From Isoetes taiwanensis (lineage: Eukaryota > Streptophyta > Lycopodiopsida > Isoetales > Isoetaceae): DNA of 64,000 bases. Position 1 is the first letter of the stretch. The number at the start of each line of letters is the position of its first letter. Positions 33,457-44,819 of the stretch are shown here, piece after piece. The DNA lies in assembly GCA_021234155.1 (NCBI GenBank), contig JAJEKV010000022.1, positions 7,020,132-7,084,131 of the forward strand, in the 5' to 3' direction. The notes under the pieces were generated by a model. That model did no database searches. It was not told the DNA's origin and worked only from the letters and a program-made list of their open reading frames with translations. The position numbers and the translations under genes are program-made.

Positions 33457-34258
33457 ACACCTTGCCGAGGGGATTGCTAGTCTTCTCAGGAGTTTAGCGA
33501 TCTTTTCCCGGAGGAGATCGAAGCTTCCTCCTTTTAGGGGTAGAATGTGAGATAGCTTTAGAACTGGTACTAAGCCTACCGCAAGGCCCCGTGCCGCATG
33601 AGTCCTCGAGTTGGCGAGCTTAAGAAGCAACTTCGAGGAGTTACTAAACCTAGGTTTCATTAGCCCTAGTGTTTCGCCTTTTGGCACCCCTATCCTTTTT
33701 GTTAAGAAAAGGATGGCTCCTTGAGGATGTGTATTGGTTATAGGCAGCTCAATAAGCATACCATCAAGAATCGCTACGCTTTGCCTAGAGGCGAGATGAT
33801 TTAATGGACCCGGTTGCAAAGGGGCCAAATATTTCTCAAAGATTGATTTACGCTCGGATACCATCGGATAAGGATAAAGGAGGAGGACATCCATAAATCT
33901 GCTTTGACACTAGATATGGGCATTATGAGTTTACCGTTATGCCTTTTGGATTAACTAATGCCCCCGCGACTTTCATGCGGTTAATGAATGGCGTCTCCGC
34001 CAATACTTGGATGATTTTGTTGTTATTTTCTTTGACGATATTCTCATCTATAGTAAAACTTTGGAAGAGCATGAGCAACATCTTTGGTTGGCCCTACAAA
34101 AGTTAAGGCGTCACCAACTCTTTGCCAAGTTCTCTAAGTGCAAGTTTGCCACTCCCAAGGTGGATTATTTGGGGCATATCATTTCAGCGAGGGGAATTGC
34201 TACAGATCCGGCAAAAATAGAAGCTGTAAAGGGATTGGCCTATTCAGGTAATGTTTGA
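33457..34258 (+). pseudogene. Reverse transcriptase (Ty3 type)
   Basis: The first half (33457-33900) is badly shifted; recognisable are the block around 33700-33790 and '[19 protein letters not shown]' near 33921-33977. The palm reads [20 protein letters not shown] with FFDD at 34028-34039 (the usual form is FIDD or YIDD) and continues to DYLGHIISARGIATDPAKI. It copies the RNA into DNA. The 34007-34258 part is open; the remainder is not. Confidence 0.88.
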
Positions 34259-34830
34259 AGTCCAGAAGTTTCTTGGGACTAGCGGGATATTATCGGAAAT
34301 TTGTTAAGGATTTACGCAGAACAATTGCCGCACCTCTTCTTGATCTTACAAAGCACGAGAAGGTGAAGGATTGGATGGAACATTGGAAAGCAAAAGTCGG
34401 ATAGGCTTTTTGAAGCTTAAGGATGCTTTAACGTCCCGCACGGAGTCCTCACATTGCCCGATCACGAAAAGGATAAGCTAGTGGCAACGGATGCCGATAA
34501 GATTGCCACGGGGGAGTCCTAATGCGAGGAGGGAGGGTTATTGCATATGATTCAAAGAAGATGAATGAGACCGAACAGCGATACCCTACCCATGATCAGG
34601 AGTTGTTTAGCGGTGTCAAGGCTGCGCTCTGCGTATTTGGAGACACTACCTTCTTGGTAGAAGATTTCAGTTTGGATCTGAGATCATCAAAGTCTCCGTT
34701 ATTTATCCACCCGGCCAAATCTCAATCTCGTCGAGAGAAGATGGATAGAATTTACGGAGGAATATGATTTGAGATTATGTATAAGCACAGGAAGCACAAT
34801 GTGGTTCTTGGATCGTTGTCACGCCATCCT
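34259..34830 (+). pseudogene. RNase H domain
   Basis: After the reverse transcriptase thumb ('FLGLAGYYRKF' pattern near 34272-34306, shifted), the frame 34522-34767 carries GGRVIAYDSKKMNETEQRYP and HDQELFSGVKAAL, the standard RNase H core of Ty3 elements, and the later 'YKHRKHNVVLG' pattern near 34780-34805. Acidic catalytic positions before 34522 are partly lost in shifted sequence. It degrades the RNA strand of the hybrid. Confidence 0.8.
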
Positions 34831-34859
34831 TTGGTAACCCAAACCCATTGTAGCATAAT

Positions 34860-35872
34860 TTCCACACTCACTAGTGAGTTTGGGAAACAAATAGAGCAGA
34901 CCTTGGCCCACGGATCCCGAAATTACGTGATGTTTGGGTTAGTTTGAATAAGGAAGCACGCATACCGGATAAAGAAACACGAAGCTTCCCGTTTCTATGA
35001 GAAAGAGGGCAACTTACTATATTACAAGGATAAGTTGTGTGTACACGAGACTTGAGTCGTAAGCTAATTCTCCATGACACACACAACACCCTATAGCTGG
35101 ACATGCGAGGTTTTATGAAGACCTACTTTAAGATCCGCCCAGTTATTTTTACGGCCCGATGAAGAAGGACATTGCTAGATACATTAAGCGATTGTCGGGG
35201 TGTGTCAACAAACCAAGGCTGAGCAACTAAGAGTTCGGAGAGTTGCAACCTCTGGATGTGCCCAACGCTAAGTGGAAGTGATAACCATGGATTTCATTGT
35301 GGGCCTTCCGCGTACTCTGGATGGATATGATGCATTGATGGTAGTGGTCGACAAATTGTCGAAAATGGCTCATTTCTTGCCATGTCATACCCCGGACACA
35401 ACCTTCGACGATTGCTACGTTATTTGCAAAGGAGGTTTTCGGGTTACGCGGAATGCCAAGAGTTATTGTATCCAACGGGGATCCCAAATTTGTAAGTGCA
35501 TTACGGAAAGACTTCTTCGCCACCATCGGACCAAGCTTGCTATGAGTACATCATATTATCCTCGGGACGGATGGTCGCATTTAACGCATACCAATCGTAT
35601 TATCGAAGATATGCTACGGTTATGTGTGGAGTAAGCAATCACAATGGGCTGACTATATTTATCTGGTAGAGTTTGCCTATAACAGCATGAAGCAGGAGTC
35701 TTCCAGAATGTCTCCCTTTATGATAAATTATGGTTATCAATGTCTTACTCCCGACACATGGCACAACCCTGTTTTTAAAGTGGAGGTTTCTCAACAACTC
35801 CTCTTGGAAATGCAAGCTTTGGTTGAAGAAGTTCGTGGTTACTTATTAGGCACTAGCCGCCGAAGAGTATAG
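34860..35872 (+). pseudogene. Integrase, zinc-binding and catalytic domains
   Basis: A shifted HHCC zinc-finger region lies near 35065-35210 ('LHDTHNT' and 'DCRGVSTNQ' correspond to the His and Cys pairs). The catalytic core starts TMDFIVGLPRTLDGYDALMV with the first Asp at 35290-35292 and continues to KMAHFLPCHTPD; the second and third acidic residues fall in a damaged stretch (35410-35600). Then QWADYIYLVEFAYNS and SPFMINYGYQ (35645-35740) close the core. It inserts the DNA copy into the genome. Confidence 0.85.
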
Positions 35873-35904
35873 CGGATAAGCACAGAACCCTACGAATCTT
35901 CCAG

Positions 35905-36414
35905 GTGGATGATTCAGTTTGCCTTAAGATTAAAGTGAAACAAGCCAAGCTTAAGATTGGCAACTGCAAAAAGTTGGCACCCAGATGGGCTGGGCCGTTC
36001 AAAATCATTGAACGTGTTGGAGAACAGGCATATCGCTTGGACTTGCCACCCCGCTTGAAGATTCACAAGGTCTTTCACGTGAGCCTTCTGAAACAACACA
36101 CCCCTGATCCAGAGGAGTTTTTGGATACCCCAACCCTCCTGGAAATGACAGAGGAGCAGCTGGAAATAGTGCCTGAAGCTCTTCTTGATCGAGCTTATAA
36201 ACAAACCAGAAGGACTCAAATGTTGCAATACTTGGTTAAGTGGAAACACTTACCAGTTGAGGATGCTACTTGGGTGATGAAGATAGACCTTGAGAAGCAC
36301 TATCCGGACTTCATGCGGGAATCTCAAGGCCGCACCATCAACGATGCTATCAACCCCGCAACCGGCGGTAAGCTTGGAAGCTTGATTGCCAAGAGTAATG
36401 CTCTAGAGGGGTAG
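35905..36414 (+). CDS. Integrase C-terminus with chromodomain
   Basis: An open frame of 169 codons. The first part is the GPF/Y module: KKLAPRWAGPFKIIERVGEQ with GPF at 35992-36000, followed by HKVFHVSLLKQH. Residues about 92-145 are a chromodomain: AYKQTRRTQMLQYLVKWKHL, then PVEDATWVMKIDLEKHYPDF. It keeps the YLVKW core and the TWV turn but lacks the first aromatic-cage residue of HP1, as is common in plant chromoviruses. Chromodomains of this kind direct insertion to heterochromatin, in some cases by binding histone marks, which makes the histone in the same element interesting. The frame is open, the best-kept part of pol. Confidence 0.88.
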   Translation: MDDSVCLKIKVKQAKLKIGNCKKLAPRWAGPFKIIERVGEQAYRLDLPPRLKIHKVFHVSLLKQHTPDPEEFLDTPTLLEMTEEQLEIVPEALLDRAYKQTRRTQMLQYLVKWKHLPVEDATWVMKIDLEKHYPDFMRESQGRTINDAINPATGGKLGSLIAKSNALEG

Positions 36415-37010
36415 ATGCATCGTAAGTGATAATAGTTACCGATGATGAGATCACCTTCGTGTTCTCTAGGACGTGGTGTATTGTCAATGTGGACATGACC
36501 ACGAATTGCTTGCAGGGCATGTAGTTCATAGGCTGCGTTCATCTCGGCTATAATGGGAACTTGACCATTCCTTATGCCGCAATGAATTGCAAACTATAGA
36601 CATGATAGGTTTCCTTGTAGATAGGGTTTTCTTTTATTTATTATAGGGGGTGGTCCCTTCAACCACAATCTAATTATATTATTGTTATACACTGATATAT
36701 TGACATGTGCAGGCCAGTGAGCAATTCGTGACCTGCCCATGTATAGAGGGTTGCTGATGACCCGACTTTTCCAGATCCGTTTTGTCTACATGTGTCAATT
36801 TTCGTTGTTTATCATGTTTTGAAATGGGACTTTAGTCCTTAAACTTTCTTTTTGATCATAAGTTGTGAAATGCACCTTGTTGCTTACACTTTGTTATATT
36901 TTCAACTTCAATGTATTACTCTCCGAAATAATGAGTTATTTTCTATTTCAGTTTCTTCAAGTAACTGTCTCTGATTAACTAACCCCAATGCTGCGGACAG
37001 CATTGTTTTT
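36415..37010. other. 3' untranslated region of the chromovirus
   Basis: No gene is recognised between the chromodomain stop and the polypurine tract. The composition is mixed and there is no tandem repeat. Confidence 0.6.
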
Positions 37011-37023
37011 AAGGAGGGGAGAA
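37011..37023 (+). promoter_or_regulatory. Polypurine tract
   Basis: AAGGAGGGGAGAA directly precedes the TGTGACG start of the 3' LTR. It primes plus-strand DNA synthesis in LTR retrotransposons. Confidence 0.85.
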
Positions 37024-37483
37024 TGTGACGTTCCACGTATTTATACGGTATATGTAACGTATTCATATGGTATACGTATAAATATACTGACACGTCACCC
37101 ATTTAAGGTACGTCACCATGGGGTATTGTAACTTAGGGGGTTGACCTAAAAGGGATTAAATTAGCTATGCTAATTTAACCATTAAAGATAATAACCTATA
37201 ATTTAGGGATTAATATCAAATGGATTAATTAGGCTAATAAATGCTTTGGGAAGGCGCCACCTGGCCTAAATCGATTGGCCCCAAATTAAGCCATCAACTT
37301 GACCCCTAACCCTAATTGCCTCCCCAAAATCGTCCAGAGGAGCAGGAGCTGAGCGCCTACCTTTACCAAGCTGAGCGCCACCTTTGTCAAGCACTTATAC
37401 CTGTGTAGCTGGAGCTGAGTACCAAGACCAAGGAAGATGGAAGCACCAAATGACAACGGGTCCAGCAGGAACTCAGGTGGGTG
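37024..37483 (+). repeat. 3' LTR, proximal part
   Basis: Matches 25507-25975 with a few substitutions and indels (for example 'atatgg' for 'atacgg' near the start). It is cut after the GTG at 37481-37483 by the CACTA-type insertion, and resumes at 49021 after the second GTG. Confidence 0.92.
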
Positions 37484-37509
37484 CACACTGACCCCAATTT
37501 TTGGTCCAC

Positions 37510-38130
37510 AGTTGTTTTTTACTTGTACGGAAGTGTTGTTTTATGCTAAAAACAACACCAAAATGGCCCCAAAAGTCCACGTGGCCCGTTTATCCGGATT
37601 TGCACAAAGAGACAGTGGTTTTTTGGCAGAAATTTCCACGGTGGTCTTTTGGCCGTTTTTTGTCAACGTGTCCTTTCTTTTCACTATTGTTTTTATCAGT
37701 TTTTTTCTACGTGTCGTTTTTTTTGTCACTGTTGTTTTTGTAAGAAGTCATGCGTTGTTTTTTTGAAAAGTACACGCGTAGATTTACGTATTACTACTAA
37801 TGAAGAAGTAAAAAAATGACCCTTTTCTTTTTTTCTATGCGTTTTGTTTTTTTCCTCTACTTGTAGCTGTCATTGTTTTCTTAGAGAAAGATATGTAGTT
37901 TTTAAAGAAATCCGCATGTTGCATTTAAAAATAATTACTATTTTCAAATATTGTTTTCCTCAATATTATATGTAGCTATTAAAAAGTAGACACGTTATTT
38001 CTTAAACTAGTTGTTTCCCAAGTGTTGTTTTTGCAAGAAAATCAAAATAAAATATCCGTGGACTTTTTTTAAGTTTACAAAAACAACACGTTTGGTTTAC
38101 ACGTAGACATGTTTCTAAGCAATCAAATCT
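37510..38130. repeat. Left subterminal region of the CACTA-type element
   Basis: Recurrent ACGTG/CACGT words (near 37579, 37667, 37709, 38089, 38099, 38135) and GTTGTTTTT words. CACTA elements keep short repeated motifs near their ends that bind their own protein. The motif spacing is irregular, so this is a candidate only. There is no reliable gene; T-rich frames at 37437-37766 are chance. Confidence 0.4.
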
Positions 38131-38496
38131 TGGCACGTGGCACTCATTCTTTTTATATGTGGATATCTTTTAACTAATCAAACCTTGACACATGGCACCC
38201 ACATTCTTAAAAAAAAAGCCGCTTCTACTTTTTTCTTTTTGCCTAGTGATAATTTCAATCTACAAAATATAGAGCACACAATATTTGAATGCAAACACAA
38301 ACAAAATAAATACAGCCTTTTAGGGAAGGCTTTAAGAATCAAACCCAAACATTAAGATAGATACTATGATATTATTAGATTGCAATCTAAATTTTAGATT
38401 TACATTGAAACATTCAATGGGTAAAACTCAATGGGTAAAACTCATATTTGATTAATGATTAAAGGTTCAGAACAATTAAATCAAAACATCAGATTA
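38131..38496. other. AT-rich stretch within the CACTA-type element, no gene
   Basis: Contains a duplicated 'caatgggtaaaactca' (38415 and 38428 regions) and a 72-codon frame without a domain. Confidence 0.4.
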
Positions 38497-39955
38497 TTAT
38501 AATTTGAAAACACTGTAGCCCGGGTATTGACTCGGTTCCTGTAGCACAGTTGACTGTGCCAATGGGGTTCGATCCGACCATCTTATATGTGCTATTCTCC
38601 CATGGAGTGGGATCTCCCAAAGATGCCAAAGACGTGATATATGGCTGCTTCCAATCTTATGAGCAACCCAACCCGTAATAGCCAGAGGAACTGACCTTGA
38701 AGCTTCTACCACAAAAATGTATGACAGGAAAAGGCCAACCAGCATATCCTTCCTTGCAGCCATCCTTGCAGCCATGAGTGAATTTATTCTGTGATAAAAA
38801 AGAGTTGCATTGATTCAATAATAATAGACGATGCAAAACTAAAATAGACTAAAATATCTTTTGCAAAACAGAAAGGAAAGGAGCTAAGGAGGCCGAGATT
38901 TGCCTAAGACAATGCTATGCTAAGACATAGCCAGTTCAGAATGAATCAAAGTCCATGAAAGCATATTACCTTAAATCTTGCTAAGAGATGAACACTGACT
39001 GTGTAACCTGTATATCATATACGGAGATGAGATTACTTCTAAAAAGGACCAATGCCATTAAAAAGGCATATTGGAAGCATCAAAAATAGAAACTGTTTCC
39101 TCATAAGATCAAATATCTGAATATGCTGCAAATAGTCTTTGGCTTTCATCGTCGCGAGAGATCACTTTGTCTTTAGCACTAACCATAAAATCATTGCGCA
39201 TGAGGTTCGTGACGTAGCAACATCGTCTTCATATTTTATTGGAACTCGTAACCCGCTTTGCGAGCACCTTGAAAGTTGTATTTCTTTGATCCGCCTGTAA
39301 ATGTACATGTCGACAATGATTTTTGCCAATACATGCCAAATACACCCGAGAGGCATACCTGAAGTTTGGTTTTCCATGATCAAAACCACAAGCTCCTTTC
39401 CAAACTGTGGACGTTGGTTTTGAATGCCGCTGACCATTGTATTGAGGTCAACCGAAATGAAAGGGTTTGTATATTGAATCGAGCCTTGTCTTGTATTTGC
39501 TCATATAAAGTGTCCACATTCTCATAGAGATGGACGTCAAGGAAGATTGGACTTGCCTTTTGCGTGCAACCCAAACATGACGATAAAAAACCTTCATTTA
39601 GGCATTTGCCATATGGCCGAAATCACCCTTCCGCCAAGCTCCCCGTCATTCTTCATTTCACTTCATGGTAGATTAGCCCAATGTAGCGAAGCACACAATG
39701 AAGCGATCGGCGAACATGGGTAGAGTAGCCCACGCAGGCGGATTCGCCAAGAGAAAAGCAGAGGTGGATTGAGAAAAGGCATAAGAGACAAACATGGCAA
39801 ACACGAGGTCGCAGCCTACTGGATGTGTATGCAAAGAGGGATATTGGGTCCGCCGGTGAAACCTTTGTATTGATCACCTAGAAGCAGTCGCGAAGCTCAC
39901 CACGGGATCTTTGCCAGATTCACGGATCTTTGCCATCGCCATAGCTGGAAGGAGC
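38497..39955 (-). pseudogene. Host gene fragments carried by the CACTA-type element, minus strand
   Basis: Three pieces with coding character on the minus strand: near 39955 an ATG with AMAKIRESGKDPVVSFATAS before a GT; 39574-39365 with KASPIFLDVHLYENVDTLYE ending before 'gtatgcc'; 39437-39162; and 38775-38497 with LPLAITGWVAHKIGS-like text (VPLAITGWVAHKIG). They are separated by noncoding stretches with GT and AG boundaries, as if exons of a captured gene. No piece has a domain I recognise. Transposon-mediated gene capture is well known for CACTA elements. Confidence 0.35.
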
Positions 39956-40099
39956 AGGAAACGGAATCACCATAGCTGCATCACAAGGCGGGAAAGCGGG
40001 AAAGAAACACAAATCGACCCAACCAATAGGATGATATGACCTGGATCAAAATCCAGGCCATTCATCTCGGTCCATCTCGGCTGTTGATGGTTTCACCTT

Positions 40100-41260
40100 C
40101 TTTAATTTTAAGGAATAAAAATGCCCCTATTACTGCTAAGGTTTTTCCCTCGAAAACCCTTCGGGGCGGGGGTTTTTTAATCCTGTCAGTAATATGCTTG
40201 CTGCTCTCTTTTTTGTTTGGGTCCCATAGGCCAATTGGTCTCCGTGGACGCTAAAAACCTATTCTATTCTATTCTATTCTATTCTTTATTAAAATGCCCT
40301 TGTATTTTGTGTATTTATCAAATTGCCCCGATTTTTGTACTCTTGTGCATATGGCATAGCTGGATCGATCTCTATGTTCCTCCTCTCCTTCACTCGATCT
40401 CTACATTTGTCTTGATGTTCTTTTTCTTTTTGTTTTCAATTCTTGATTACATGATAAAAAAAGAGCTTAAGATTCTAACCCAATAGATGAAACCACCTTT
40501 CTCAAGATCGCTCGCCCGGTGCAACTCCAAATTCGCTCGCCCTATCTCCAAATCGTGTACCAATTGCGCATTTACAATACTCCTAGTTCCAGTTATTTGC
40601 TCGACCTCATAAATCGATGTTCCCAGCTTTTTCACGAGCTGAGCAATTGGAAACTCGAAATTCCAACAACACATGGTGCAGACTCATAAACTGGAAAATC
40701 GTTTTCTTCTCGTCGCTCCAAGTTTGTGCCCAATCTAGTTTGTCCTTCAAAAATCTTTAGAGCTCCAAATCGGAATACATCCTTGCTAAAGCTATTCACA
40801 TTGTCAACTCTCATGTTCAGACATCTGCAACATCACAAAACAAATCCGGCCATCCCTTTACTGTCACCAAAAACAGTTGATGTCTGACTCAAATGCAGTG
40901 ATTTGATGCCCAGGTGTTTTTCCATCGATTCTTGATGTCCAAGTTTTTTTCTGCGGATTCTTGCTTCAAAGGAATCGAAGCTTTACTCTACTTTCTTTTG
41001 TGGATGAGAAATTGATCTCACGAAAATGGGGATTTAAATCGAAAACATGAGATTTGACATGGAGGAGGGATTTGATGCCCCGGTTCTTTGCCGATTCCCT
41101 CGATCAAAAGGAGTTCTTGATGGAGCTTTCATTTGCATTGTTTTACGTAAAATTTCCATTGTCTTAAATTAAGGGCATTTTTACAAATAACAAAAATATA
41201 AGGGCATTTCGATAAATATGCAAAATACAAGGGCATTTTTAAAGATTTCCCTTAATTTTA
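40100..41260. mobile_element. Inverted-repeat element with AAGGGCATTTT modules, split by a SINE
   Basis: Left end (40100-40126 plus 40288-40340, interrupted) and right end (about 41163-41260) are inverted relative to each other: 'aaaatgcccttgtattttg' at 40291 pairs with 'caaaatacaagggcattttt' at 41221. The modules resemble those of the element at 4743-5474, so the two are probably one family. The interior has no transposase. Confidence 0.6.
40127..40287 (+). mobile_element. SINE-like insertion with (ATTCT)n tail
   Basis: Best copy of the family: 'cctattactgctaagg', 'ctcgaaaacccttcggggc', 'gtcagtaatatgcttgctgc', 'gggtcccataggccaattgg', 'tctccgtggacgctaaaaac', then (ATTCT)n at 40260-40285. It sits in the left arm of the inverted-repeat element, with 'aataaaaatgccc' before and 'attaaaatgccc' after, an imperfect target duplication that also equals the arm sequence. 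'TCGAAAACCC' resembles a Pol III B box. It has no coding capacity. Confidence 0.75.
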
Positions 41261-41929
41261 TTTATTTGCATGGTTCCTAAATGTGCTACACAATTTGCAT
41301 GGTTCCTAAATGTGTACTATATAATTTTTTTTTTGAGGAGGAAGGCCATTGCGGGGATAATGCTCGCGGTGCTTCTTAGTCAAGGAGAGGGGGCATGAGC
41401 CCCCAATGGTGGCACCCGTACCAAGCATCTTGCCATGCGATGGCCCAAGGCATAAAATTATGGTTTTTTTTTTTACAAACATAAAAAGGCACAGTGTAAT
41501 AGTCAGGTTGAGCACTATGTTTTTGGCGGGAATCACCTCCCCTCGAACATGTGCTCCCATTTGGCTCACTATTATTCCCCACAAGTTTGTAAATACTAGG
41601 CAAAATGATCTATATAACCCGCCAAGTTTCTAGCACCTTATTTGTTGAAATTTAGGATACATCACTCCACAAAGGTTTGACTATTTTATAGTCAAATATG
41701 GGATCTTATATATTAAGTACCCCATAGTCAGCAAAAGTTGGCATGGAATATGATGATGTGGCACCTCAAGCAGTGACATGTCATGCCAAGAGTACGCAAG
41801 ACCAAATGTACAACTTTTGCTTTCCATGGGTGATGTCACAATTTTTGGGTGACATGGCAAGATATGAGTGATATGGATGACTAGGCATTCTTATAAGACA
41901 TATGATAACTTTTTAGGATGTTTGTATAG
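41261..41929. other. No recognised gene
   Basis: A G/C-rich patch at 41340-41460 ('gaggaggaaggccattgcgg' onward) followed by a T-run resembles the end of a retroposon, but no relatives are seen here. The rest is AT-rich. Confidence 0.3.
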
Positions 41930-42375
41930 AAATTTGGAGACTAGGTGGCATGTTTCAGCCACCTTGGCATGTTTTAGCCTAGGTGGCATGTTGGAGCCCA
42001 CAGGCATGTTTGAACATGTTGGAACCTAGATGGTGACATTTGAGCCACCTTGGCAGGTTTTAGCCTAGGTGGCATGTTGGAGCCTACGTGGCATGTTTGA
42101 GCCACCTTGGCATGTCTAAGCCTAGGTGGCATGTTGGAGTCTAGGTGTCATGTTGGAGCCTAGGTGGCATGTTGGAGTCTAGGTGGCGGTTTGAGCAATC
42201 TTGGGATGTTTGAGCCACCTTGTCATGTTTTAGCCTAGGTGGCATGTTGGAGCCCACGTGGCATGTTTGAGCCACCTTGGCATATTTGGGCCTAGGTGGC
42301 ATGTTGGAGCCTAGATGGCACCGGGCATGTTTGAGCCACGCTGGCATGTTAGGTGGCATGTTGAAGCCCATGTGG
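41930..42375. repeat. Left array of 19-21 bp GGCATG repeats
   Basis: Alternating variants TTGGAGCCTAGGTGGCATG and TTGAGCCACCTTGGCATG, about 20 degenerate copies. Both variants contain short palindromes (CCTAGG). Part of it recurs at 54105-54410. Confidence 0.9.
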
Positions 42376-42576
42376 CACTCCAAGTGGTGACATGGCATGC
42401 CAAGAAAGCAAGGCCAAGTTTTGACTAGGTCAAAATGAAAAGATGTCCATCTCGGTCTTTTCATTGGGTGATGTTGGCAAATTTTGGATGACATGGCTAG
42501 ATGGTGGTGACATGGACATGATGACTAGGACTCTATGCAAGAAATATGATAACCTTTGAAATTTTGGTAGAGGAGT

Positions 42577-44770
42577 TTGGCAAGGAATAGAATAAAGGGA
42601 TCTCAAGAACTTAAAGCGCCGACACACTTCCCCAACTCGAACCGTGCCGGGACTTTTATGCAGCTTTTCTCACCGAGGGGGGAGAGGCCGGACCCAGGAG
42701 ATGGACCTCGTAAAGGTTGTCGAGGCAGCCTTTCCTATCCGCCTCCTCCGGGAGGCAAATGCCAATTCCCCCCTCCCCCTCCGGGAGCTCAATTTTCCTA
42801 TCCGGACCGAATGAATGGCTATTCAAGTAACTCGCCTTCGAAAGGGCTCAAAAAAATCCAAGATCCGGCCCCGAGAACTTATCACACCACGGCGCTCGTT
42901 AGTTGACCGCATAGAAAACCAAGTGTTTTGTTGTTGGGCAAAGACAAAGGCTTTGAATGGAGATTTGACTTCCCATGTCGCCCAGGAATGGCGAAATTAC
43001 CCCAGGGACCAAATACATGGTCATTTTTGGCAACGAAAGAAACATGAACCCTCTACATAGCGGTATTCCGCAGCCACCTCCAAGGCCAATTGACTACGAA
43101 CGTGTCGATCCAAAACGTAAACCCCGGCGGCCTTGCCAGTTATTGTAGGGTTTACGTTACGGAGGTCGAAGTTTTATTCGGGCCCACTTGAGACATGGTC
43201 GAAGCCTGCAGTTGAAAACAAGAAGCAATAGAAACCGATTTAAATGGGGTTTGGATTTACCGAGGCAGGCTTTCCTACCAGTGCTCCTCCGGGAGGGCAA
43301 ATGCCAATGCCTCCCTTCCCAAAACCCGCTTTCCCTATCCGACCGTTGAATTCTCCATTCAAGTAACTTGCTTCGAGCAGGTTCAAAAAAATTCAAAATC
43401 TGTCCGGGAGAACATATCAAACCGCAAAGTGTCCTGCGGTCGACCGTGTAGAAACCCAAGTGTTTTGTCGTTCGGGCAATACGAAGGCACCGGAATGGAG
43501 ATTTGACTTCGCCATGTCGTCTGAAACAGTGAAATTACTCTAGGGACCAAGTTACACGGTCATTTTTTGCAGCAAAAGAAACACGAACTCTCTACATGGC
43601 AGTATTCTGCACCCTCCGCTAAGGCCAATTCACTACGAACGTGTTGGACATGAGCTACTTTGGCGCTTCCTGGAGCAGGGGTGGTCTTCTGCCCACGAAA
43701 CTTGGTCTCCAGGGTAATGTCGATGTTTCGAGTCCGTTGGCAGAGTCAGATCACAGTTCCGGGGTGGGATAGTTGCCCGTCCGTGGCCAGGGACCTTCCA
43801 GAGAGGACCTTTGGGTCGAACTGCTTCTGGAAGGTTTTACGGCTCCGTCTTCTGGCGTCAACGCCCTCCCACTACCTCATGACATTGTGCAAGATCCTGG
43901 TCCAATCTGACTAGGGTATGGCCTCCCAAACGTAAACCCCAGTGGCCTTGCCGGGTTATTGAAGGGTTTACGTTATGAAGGTCGAAGTTTTATTCGGGGC
44001 TTGCACTTGAGACATGGTCGAGAAGCTGCATTGAAAACAAGAAGCAATAGAAACCGACGAAATGGGGTTTGGATTTACCGGGTGGGTTTTCCTACTAGTG
44101 CTCCTCCTCGAGGAGGGCAAATGTCAATCCCTCCCTTCCCGGAACCCCGGTTTCCCTATCCCCAACCGTTGAATCCATGCTTCAAGTAACTTGCTTGAAT
44201 GCGGTGTTCAAAAAAATTCAAGATCTATCCGGGAGAACATATCAAACCCAAAAAGTGTCCCGCAATCGACCATGTAGAAACCCAAGTGTTTTGTCGTGCA
44301 TGGGCAATTACAAAGGCTCGGGAATGGAGATTTGACTTTGCCATGTCGTCCGAAATGATCCCAAAAATTACCCTAGGGACCAAGTTACACGCGGCCATTT
44401 TTTGCAAAAAGAAAGAAAGATTAAACCCTCTACATGGCGTTTTCAAACGCAGACCCCGACGCTAATGCCTATTCACTACTTAACGTGTTGGACATGAGCT
44501 ACTTTGGCCTTCGGCGAGCAGAGGTGGTCTTGAGCCCATACCCTTGGTCTCCGGGGTAATGTCGATGTTTGAGTCCGTTGGCAGAGTCGGATCACAGTTG
44601 GGGTGGGAGAGTTGCCCTTTCATGGCCGGGGACCTGAGGAGAGAGGGACCTTTGGGAAAGGAATCTCCCACCCGCCGGGAAGGTTTTAGGGCTCCATCTT
44701 TCCGGGCCAACGCCCTCCCCACTACCTCATGACATTGTGCAAGATCCCCGATCCAATCGACTAGGGTATG
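42577..44770. repeat. About three tandem 0.8-kb units (left block)
   Basis: Each unit contains in order an 'aacgtaaacccc...gggtttacgtt' inverted pair (43118-43156; 43930-43975; 44778-44822), a 'gaggtcgaagttttattcgg' segment, 'acaagaagcaatagaaacc', 'tttcctactagtgctcctc'-like text, 'aacatatcaaaccgcaaagt', 'gagatttgacttcgccatgt' and 'aattcactacgaacgtgttg'. Units differ by many short indels. No coding sequence is supported; open frames are short and conflict. Confidence 0.8.
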
Positions 44771-44819
44771 GTCTCCAAAACGTAAACCCCATGCCTTGAG
44801 GGTTATTGTAGGGTTTACG

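Larger units (their letters stand above)
25507..37483 (+). mobile_element. Ty3 chromovirus with extra histone-bearing reading frames (body plus proximal 3' LTR)
   Basis: An LTR retrotransposon: 5' LTR 25507-27179, tRNA-Met primer site, a long leader, three extra frames (27786-31401), then gag, protease, reverse transcriptase, RNase H, integrase and a chromodomain (to 36414), a polypurine tract and a 3' LTR that starts at 37024. The 3' LTR is split at 37483 by a CACTA-type element and continues at 49021. Order PR-RT-RH-IN places it in Ty3; the terminal chromodomain makes it a chromovirus. gag-pol carries stops and shifts. Unusual are the large region before gag and the histone H3 inside it. 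The 5' flank is 'taacc'; the matching 3' target duplication cannot be seen because the distal LTR is rearranged. Confidence 0.9.

Noticed and set aside
38535-38605. tRNA gene suggested by 'ggggttcgatccgacc'
   Set aside because: A B-box-like stretch is present, but no cloverleaf with acceptor and anticodon stems could be drawn.
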